A stretch of DNA of 64,000 nucleotides. Origin: UBA3855 sp964472035 (GTDB lineage Bacteria > Bacillota > Clostridia > Oscillospirales > Ruminococcaceae). A program made the position numbers and the translations under genes. Every line of letters begins with the position of its first letter. Position 1 is the first letter of the stretch. The notes under the pieces were generated by a model, which saw nothing but the letters and a program-made list of their open reading frames with translations, was not told where the DNA came from and did not search any database. Below are positions 60,217 to 64,000 of this stretch, one piece after another. The stretch is taken from the NCBI GenBank assembly GCA_964472035.1, contig CAYYIT010000001.1, positions 82,992 to 146,991 on the forward strand. The letters run 5' to 3'.

Positions 60217-61797
60217 ATGCCGCAATTACCATGCAGCGTCTGCTTTAACCCGATCACCATCAAGGAACATGCCGCCGTTCTGACCTGTCCGCACTGCGGA
60301 ATCCGTCAGGGACAACCAAAGCTGCGACGTTCCGGTAAGATCCGTCTGCTCGATTATGCTGCGCATTACCGCGCAAAGCACTGCTTCAAGCAGGCCATCT
60401 CCGCCTACCAGAAGGCGCTCTCCTATGAACAGGAAGATGCGGAAGTGTACTGGCTGATGATGCTCTGTCAGTACGGTGTCCTCTACGAAAAGGAAGGCGA
60501 CAACTATGTGATGCGGATGTACAACTGCCCCGAAAAATCCGTGTACATGAGTTCCTATTACAAGACCGCAGTCCGTCTTGCCAACGACCAGCAGCGCACG
60601 CTGTACTGGGATGTTGCCAAGCAGATCGATACGCTCTACCGCACCACACACGAGGCTGCACAGCATCAGGAAAAGTACGACGTGATCGTCAGCTGCCGCA
60701 GCTGGGAACAGGCCGGCGGCAATACCCAGGATATGATGCTGGCAAGCCAGCTGGTCAGCGTGCTGGAATCCGAGGGGGTCAAGGTGTACAGCCCCTCAGT
60801 CCGTACCGAGACAGCTCCGCTGTATGAGCGTCAGCCTGCCATTCTGGCCGCGCTGCACAGCGCAAGAGTCATGCTGATCGTTGGTACCAAGCCCGGCAGC
60901 TTTACGGCTCCCTCCGTGCGAAATGATGCACTGCGTTTCCTCAAGCTGATGAAGGATACGAAGAAGCGCATGATCCCCGTCTTCCGTGACATGGCACGCT
61001 ATGATCTGCCGGAGGAACTGGCGCATCTGGAGGTAATGGACCTCTCCGAGACAGGTACCGTTTCCCGTCTCGTGCAGGCAGTATGTGCGCATCTGCAGCG
61101 CACGGCTCCGGTTCCGGAAGATCCGTATGAGGCAGCGCCGATCCCGACGCCTGCTCCGGCTCCGATCCCTGAACCGCCGAAGCCCGAGCCGATTCCGGAA
61201 CCCGTACCTGCTCCGGCTCCTACCCCTGCACCGCCGAAGCCCGAACCGATTCCGGCTCCCGCACCTGCTCCGGCTCCTACCCCTGCGCCGCCGAAGCCCG
61301 AACCGATTCCGGCTCCTGCACCTGCTCCGGCTCCTACCCCTGCACCGCCGAAGCCCGAACCGATTCCGGAACCCGTACCTGCTCCGGCTCCGATCCCTGA
61401 ACCGCCGAAGCCCGAGCCGATTCCGGAACCCGTACCTGCTCCGGCTCCTACCCCTGNNNNNNNNNNNNNNNNNNNNNNNNNNNNNNNNNNNNNNNNNNNN
61501 NNNNNNNNNNNNNNNNNNNNNNNNNNNNNNNNNNNNNNNNNNNNNNNNNNNNNNNNACCTGCTCCGGCTCCTACCCCTGCGCCGCCGAAGCCCGAGCCTC
61601 CGAAGCCTCGCGATCCTTCTGAGCTGAAGGCGGACTTCCAGCCGAAGCCAGCACCGCAAAAGCCTTCCAGCTCCGTCTTCACGGTCCGCGATGCCATTAT
61701 GGAAATGGACTTCCAGCAGGAAATCGAGGAAGCGGTAGCCTCCGCTGCCACTTCTCCCGAGGATGATTTCCGCGCAGAATTCTTCTCCAAACGATAA
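60217..61797 (+). CDS. Zinc ribbon-TPR-TIR-like protein with proline-rich repeat tail
   Basis: The frame is 526 codons including 100 Ns. Residues 1-30 are a zinc ribbon (CSVC and CPHC). Residues about 45-145 are helical, with a TPR-like unit (FKQAISAYQKALSYEQEDAEVYWL, in part). Residues 153-295 resemble the TIR domain of a Firmicutes family: YDVIVSCRSWEQ, LVSVLESEGVKVYSPS, AALHSARVMLIVGTKPGSF and MIPVFRDMARYDLPEELAHL. The usual ISYK start is altered to IVSCRS; Glu204 in LYERQPAIL may be the NADase residue. The tail is a PEPIPEPVPAPAPTPAPPKP repeat and an acidic end. AGGAGG lies before the ATG, 12 bases after the Nudix-HAD gene. Confidence 0.8.
   Translation: MPQLPCSVCFNPITIKEHAAVLTCPHCGIRQGQPKLRRSGKIRLLDYAAHYRAKHCFKQAISAYQKALSYEQEDAEVYWLMMLCQYGVLYEKEGDNYVMRMYNCPEKSVYMSSYYKTAVRLANDQQRTLYWDVAKQIDTLYRTTHEAAQHQEKYDVIVSCRSWEQAGGNTQDMMLASQLVSVLESEGVKVYSPSVRTETAPLYERQPAILAALHSARVMLIVGTKPGSFTAPSVRNDALRFLKLMKDTKKRMIPVFRDMARYDLPEELAHLEVMDLSETGTVSRLVQAVCAHLQRTAPVPEDPYEAAPIPTPAPAPIPEPPKPEPIPEPVPAPAPTPAPPKPEPIPAPAPAPAPTPAPPKPEPIPAPAPAPAPTPAPPKPEPIPEPVPAPAPIPEPPKPEPIPEPVPAPAPTPXXXXXXXXXXXXXXXXXXXXXXXXXXXXXXXXXXPAPAPTPAPPKPEPPKPRDPSELKADFQPKPAPQKPSSSVFTVRDAIMEMDFQQEIEEAVASAATSPEDDFRAEFFSKR
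61141..61610 (+). repeat. Tandem repeats coding for a proline-rich tail, with an assembly gap
   Basis: Units of about 60 bases (CCGAAGCCCGAACCGATTCC and relatives, joined by CCTGCTCCGGCTCCTACCCC) occur at least five times. Bases 61457-61556 are Ns. The 23 bases before the gap (61434-61456) and after it (61557-61579) are identical and 123 bases apart, so the repeat number is unknown and the reading frame is kept either way. Confidence 0.85.
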
Positions 61798-61803
61798 ACC
61801 AAG

Positions 61804-61838
61804 AGGACAATACCGATCGATCGGTATTGTCCTTTTTT
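61804..61838 (+). terminator. Terminator after the TIR-like gene
   Basis: A perfect 15-base palindromic stem AGGACAATACCGATC (61804-61818) / GATCGGTATTGTCCT (61819-61833) is followed by TTTTT. Confidence 0.9.
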
Positions 61839-61935
61839 GCGAAGCGAAATGCATCGAAACTTTAGTATTGTTTCTTCTTTTATTTTCTTCACAATTTGTT
61901 TACTTGAAAATATCGTGGAAAATCGCCAAAATCCA

Positions 61936-61964
61936 TTGACAGACGGCATTCTAAACTGTATAAT
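61936..61964 (+). promoter_or_regulatory. Consensus promoter for the dockerin glucanase gene
   Basis: TTGACA (61936-61941) and TATAAT (61959-61964) are 17 bases apart, about 50 bases before the ATG. No catabolite-type operator was recognised. Confidence 0.9.
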
Positions 61965-62012
61965 AAAGACAGCAGGCTTTTACGTATGCTACAAAATAAA
62001 GGGGGAAAATGT

Positions 62013-63848
62013 ATGAACAACTGGAAATGGAGCAGATTTGTCTCCGTTGCTGCCGCAGCTGCGCTGGCAGTCAGCGGAATGGGCATTCTGCCGCAATCCG
62101 AAGAACCGGCCGAAGCTGCCGGAACACTCACAGGTCTGACCGCACGCCAGATCACAGATCAGATGGTGATCGGCTGGAACCTGGGCAACACGCTCGACGC
62201 GCACGGAAGCAACGTTTCAAATCCGCAGAAATCTGCAATGCAGTGGGGCAATCCCGTACCGACCAAGGAACTGGTGCAGACTGTCAAGAACGGCGGCTTC
62301 AACACCATCCGCATCCCTACCACATGGTACGAGCACATCGAGTACAGTGAAGCTGACCAGATGTACATCGTTGATGAAGAATGGATGGGCTTTGTCAAGC
62401 AGGTCGTTGACTATGCCTACGACCTGGATATGTTCATCATTCTGAACGTCCATCATGAGGATTGGGTCAATGTCAGCGAGTTCACCGATGCCACCTATGC
62501 CGACGCTTCTCTGAAGCTGACCAGCATCTGGACACAGGTTGCAGAGGAATTTGCAGACTACGACCAGCACCTGATCTTTGAGGGCATGAACGAGCCGCGT
62601 CAGACCGGACTCGGAAGCTCCGTAGAATGGGGTGCAGGCGACTCCAATTCTCAGGCCTACATCAACAACCTGAATGCTCAGTTCATCAATGCGGTCAGAG
62701 GTCAGGGTTCCTCCGCCAATCAGGAGCGACTGCTGATGCTTCCCGGCTACTGTGCATCCTCTCAGGCAGCTGCCATCAATGCAATCAATATTCCGGCGGG
62801 CAGCGGCAACATCGCACTTTCCGTGCATGCGTATGCACCGTACTTCTTTACGATGGATACCTCAAGCTATGCAAACCACACCTTCCCCGGCTCCAGCGGC
62901 TACGGCGAGGACTATGAATACCATCTGACCAATCTCTTCAACTCCCTGAAGTCCATTTCTCAGAGCAAGGGCGCGCCGATCATCATCGGTGAGTTCAGCG
63001 CTTCGGACTTCAACAATACGGACTCCAGAGTGAACTGGGCAAAATCCTATCTCTCCAAGGCCAAGGATGCCGGCATCCCCTGCGTACTGTGGGATAACAA
63101 CGAGAGCTATAACGGCACCGGCGAGGCCCACGGCTATGTTTACCGTCTGACCAACACCTGGTACACCAATTCCATTCCGGTCATCAAGGCGATGATGGAT
63201 GTGTACGGCGTTTCCTACTCTCTGCCGGAGTATCAGGAATATGTCAAGCCTGAATTTGACTGGGCGAATGTTCCGGTTGGCGACGACTGGATTGAGCTGT
63301 ACCGTCCGGACGGCGGTAAGGAACTCGCTGCATGGGGCAGCTGCTCCCTCAGCAAGCTCAAGCAGTACATCACAGAGGCATATGAGATCGTGGTCGTTTA
63401 CCAGTCCGACGCAGAGCCGTTCCTGGTATTCCAGGGCGACTGGCACAAGGTTTATGCAAGCGAAGTCAGCGACAATCCCTATATGCTGACCTTTACCTAC
63501 GACGACGTTGTGAATGGTCTTGCAAACGACGGCGTCACACTTGAGGCAATGACGAAATCCTATGTCGGTGCAGGAAGCTCCGAGATGACACTGTATGGTG
63601 TGTTTGCGGTTCCGCTGGAGCAGCCGACCGAAGCGCCGACTGAGGCGCCTTCCGAGGACTTCTTCCCCGGCGACGTGAACCACGACAATCAGCTGACCAT
63701 TCTGGATATCATCTGGCTGCAGCGCTTCATGCTCGGTCTTGAAACCTGCCAGAGCGATGTACAGCAGGCAGATGCCGATGTGAATCAGGACGGCGTGATC
63801 AATATCTATGATCTGGGAATGCTGAAAAAGCTCATTCTCAACGCATAA
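62013..63848 (+). CDS. Cellulosomal GH5 endoglucanase with dockerin
   Basis: This 611-residue secreted enzyme has a signal peptide (about 1-36, RFVSVAAAAALAVSGMG with AEA-A cleavage). The GH5 catalytic domain (about 40-400, likely subfamily 4) has WNLGNTLDA, FIILNVHHED, acid/base Glu194 in FEGMNEPR and nucleophile Glu327 in IIIGEFSASD. Residues about 415-535 are a beta-rich module (WIELYRPDGGKELAAWG, FLVFQGDWHKVYASEV), probably carbohydrate-binding. After a Thr/Pro linker (PTEAPTEAPSED), residues 551-610 are a dockerin with two calcium loops (GDVNHDNQLTILDI and ADVNQDGVINIYDL). It should cleave beta-1,4-glucan or xyloglucan in the cellulosome. GGGGGAAAATGT precedes the ATG. Confidence 0.95.
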   Translation: MNNWKWSRFVSVAAAAALAVSGMGILPQSEEPAEAAGTLTGLTARQITDQMVIGWNLGNTLDAHGSNVSNPQKSAMQWGNPVPTKELVQTVKNGGFNTIRIPTTWYEHIEYSEADQMYIVDEEWMGFVKQVVDYAYDLDMFIILNVHHEDWVNVSEFTDATYADASLKLTSIWTQVAEEFADYDQHLIFEGMNEPRQTGLGSSVEWGAGDSNSQAYINNLNAQFINAVRGQGSSANQERLLMLPGYCASSQAAAINAINIPAGSGNIALSVHAYAPYFFTMDTSSYANHTFPGSSGYGEDYEYHLTNLFNSLKSISQSKGAPIIIGEFSASDFNNTDSRVNWAKSYLSKAKDAGIPCVLWDNNESYNGTGEAHGYVYRLTNTWYTNSIPVIKAMMDVYGVSYSLPEYQEYVKPEFDWANVPVGDDWIELYRPDGGKELAAWGSCSLSKLKQYITEAYEIVVVYQSDAEPFLVFQGDWHKVYASEVSDNPYMLTFTYDDVVNGLANDGVTLEAMTKSYVGAGSSEMTLYGVFAVPLEQPTEAPTEAPSEDFFPGDVNHDNQLTILDIIWLQRFMLGLETCQSDVQQADADVNQDGVINIYDLGMLKKLILNA

Positions 63849-63859
63849 TCAAACAAGTT

Positions 63860-63896
63860 CATCCGGCGATGCAGCACGCATCGCCGGATGTTTTTT
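63860..63896 (+). terminator. Terminator after the glucanase gene
   Basis: A perfect 13-base stem CATCCGGCGATGC (63860-63872) / GCATCGCCGGATG (63878-63890) with a 5-base loop is followed by six Ts. Confidence 0.92.
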
Positions 63897-63911
63897 GTCT
63901 GCATCACAGTG

Positions 63912-63949
63912 AAAACAAAAAAGAACCCTCCGGATGAACCGGAGGGTTC
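63912..63949 (-). terminator. Terminator for a minus-strand gene beyond the window
   Basis: A perfect 11-base stem GAACCCTCCGG (63923-63933) / CCGGAGGGTTC (63939-63949) has its T-run (TTTTTTGTTTTC) on the minus strand. It suggests a convergent gene to the right of the window. Confidence 0.75.
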
Positions 63950-63960
63950 AGTCTGTCGAA

Positions 63961-64000
63961 AAAGTCCCGTCCAGCCACTGCGCCTCTGGCGCAGGGCTGG
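63961..64000. repeat. Second copy of the dispersed palindromic repeat (cut by the window end)
   Basis: AAAGTCCCGTCCAGCC, then CTGCGCC / GGCGCAG, then GGCTGG form the same palindrome type as the element at 36492-36542. The last bases of the right arm are outside the window. Confidence 0.65.

Noticed and set aside
61141..61610. Possible CRISPR-like regular repeats
   Set aside because: The repeat is in frame, codes for Pro/Glu/Ala units within a protein and has no variable spacers of fixed length.

Overview
The window looks like a chromosomal segment of a cellulolytic, Gram-positive anaerobe of the Ruminococcus type (Clostridia/Oscillospiraceae). The clearest clue is the last gene (62013-63848), a secreted GH5 glucanase ending in a dockerin, the cellulosome anchoring module. 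Other clues are the strong AGGAGG ribosome binding sites, a Rex regulator, a Nat-type ABC exporter, a Bacillus-like rimP-nusA-ylxR-ylxQ-infB-rbfA operon and a TarI/TarJ polyol-phosphate locus. The species is an inference. Two 100-N assembly gaps occur, both inside low-complexity coding repeats.

Region 1 (1-7.5 kb, visibly AT-richer from about 3 kb) is accessory DNA. It holds the end of an integrative element (a partial amidoligase, a class II glutamine amidotransferase, an excisionase and a tyrosine integrase). A divergent pair follows: a 1013-residue HerA/TraC-like ATPase under a near-consensus promoter, and an unrecognised protein of about 360 residues. This pair is the best candidate here for an undescribed system. 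Region 2 (7.5-9.3 kb) has a LURP-one protein, a cyclase-family hydrolase and the initiator tRNA-fMet, whose 3' end faces the accessory region.

Region 3 (9.3-26.2 kb, all minus strand) is a cell-surface polymer locus in two transcription units. One has an ABC-2 exporter (permease and ATPase) and a HAD-type protein. The other has TarI and TarJ (CDP-ribitol supply), a degenerate GT2, two GT2-TagF fusions, a FrhB-pyruvyltransferase fusion, UDP-galactopyranose mutase and a thymidylate kinase. Together they suggest a ribitol-phosphate and galactofuranose containing, possibly pyruvylated, exported polymer. Region 4 (26.3-36.3 kb) is mixed: nitroreductase, a two-component system with an unusual Trp/Thr/Pro-rich sensor, an isolated SpoVAC, a histidine phosphatase, Rex with a sialate O-acetylesterase-like protein, a phosphopantetheinyl transferase with a DtxR/MntR regulator, and a NatAB-like exporter.

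Region 5 (36.2-53.4 kb, minus strand) begins with a repeat-rich intergenic stretch. A Gld-like ABC system with a DUF4340 auxiliary protein follows, then a long translation operon read from 51.9 kb down to 42 kb: rimP, nusA, ylxR, ylxQ, infB, an unknown 106-residue gene, rbfA, nrnA, truB, ribF, gltX. Its promoter precedes a perfect leader hairpin. A DUF1015 gene lies upstream. Region 6 (53.4-64 kb, plus strand) has an L,D-transpeptidase with a very long Ala/Pro/Lys-rich cytoplasmic tail, a 923-residue polytopic membrane protein, a Nudix-HAD fusion, a zinc ribbon-TPR-TIR protein with a proline repeat tail, and the dockerin glucanase. No CRISPR array, rRNA or insertion sequence was seen.
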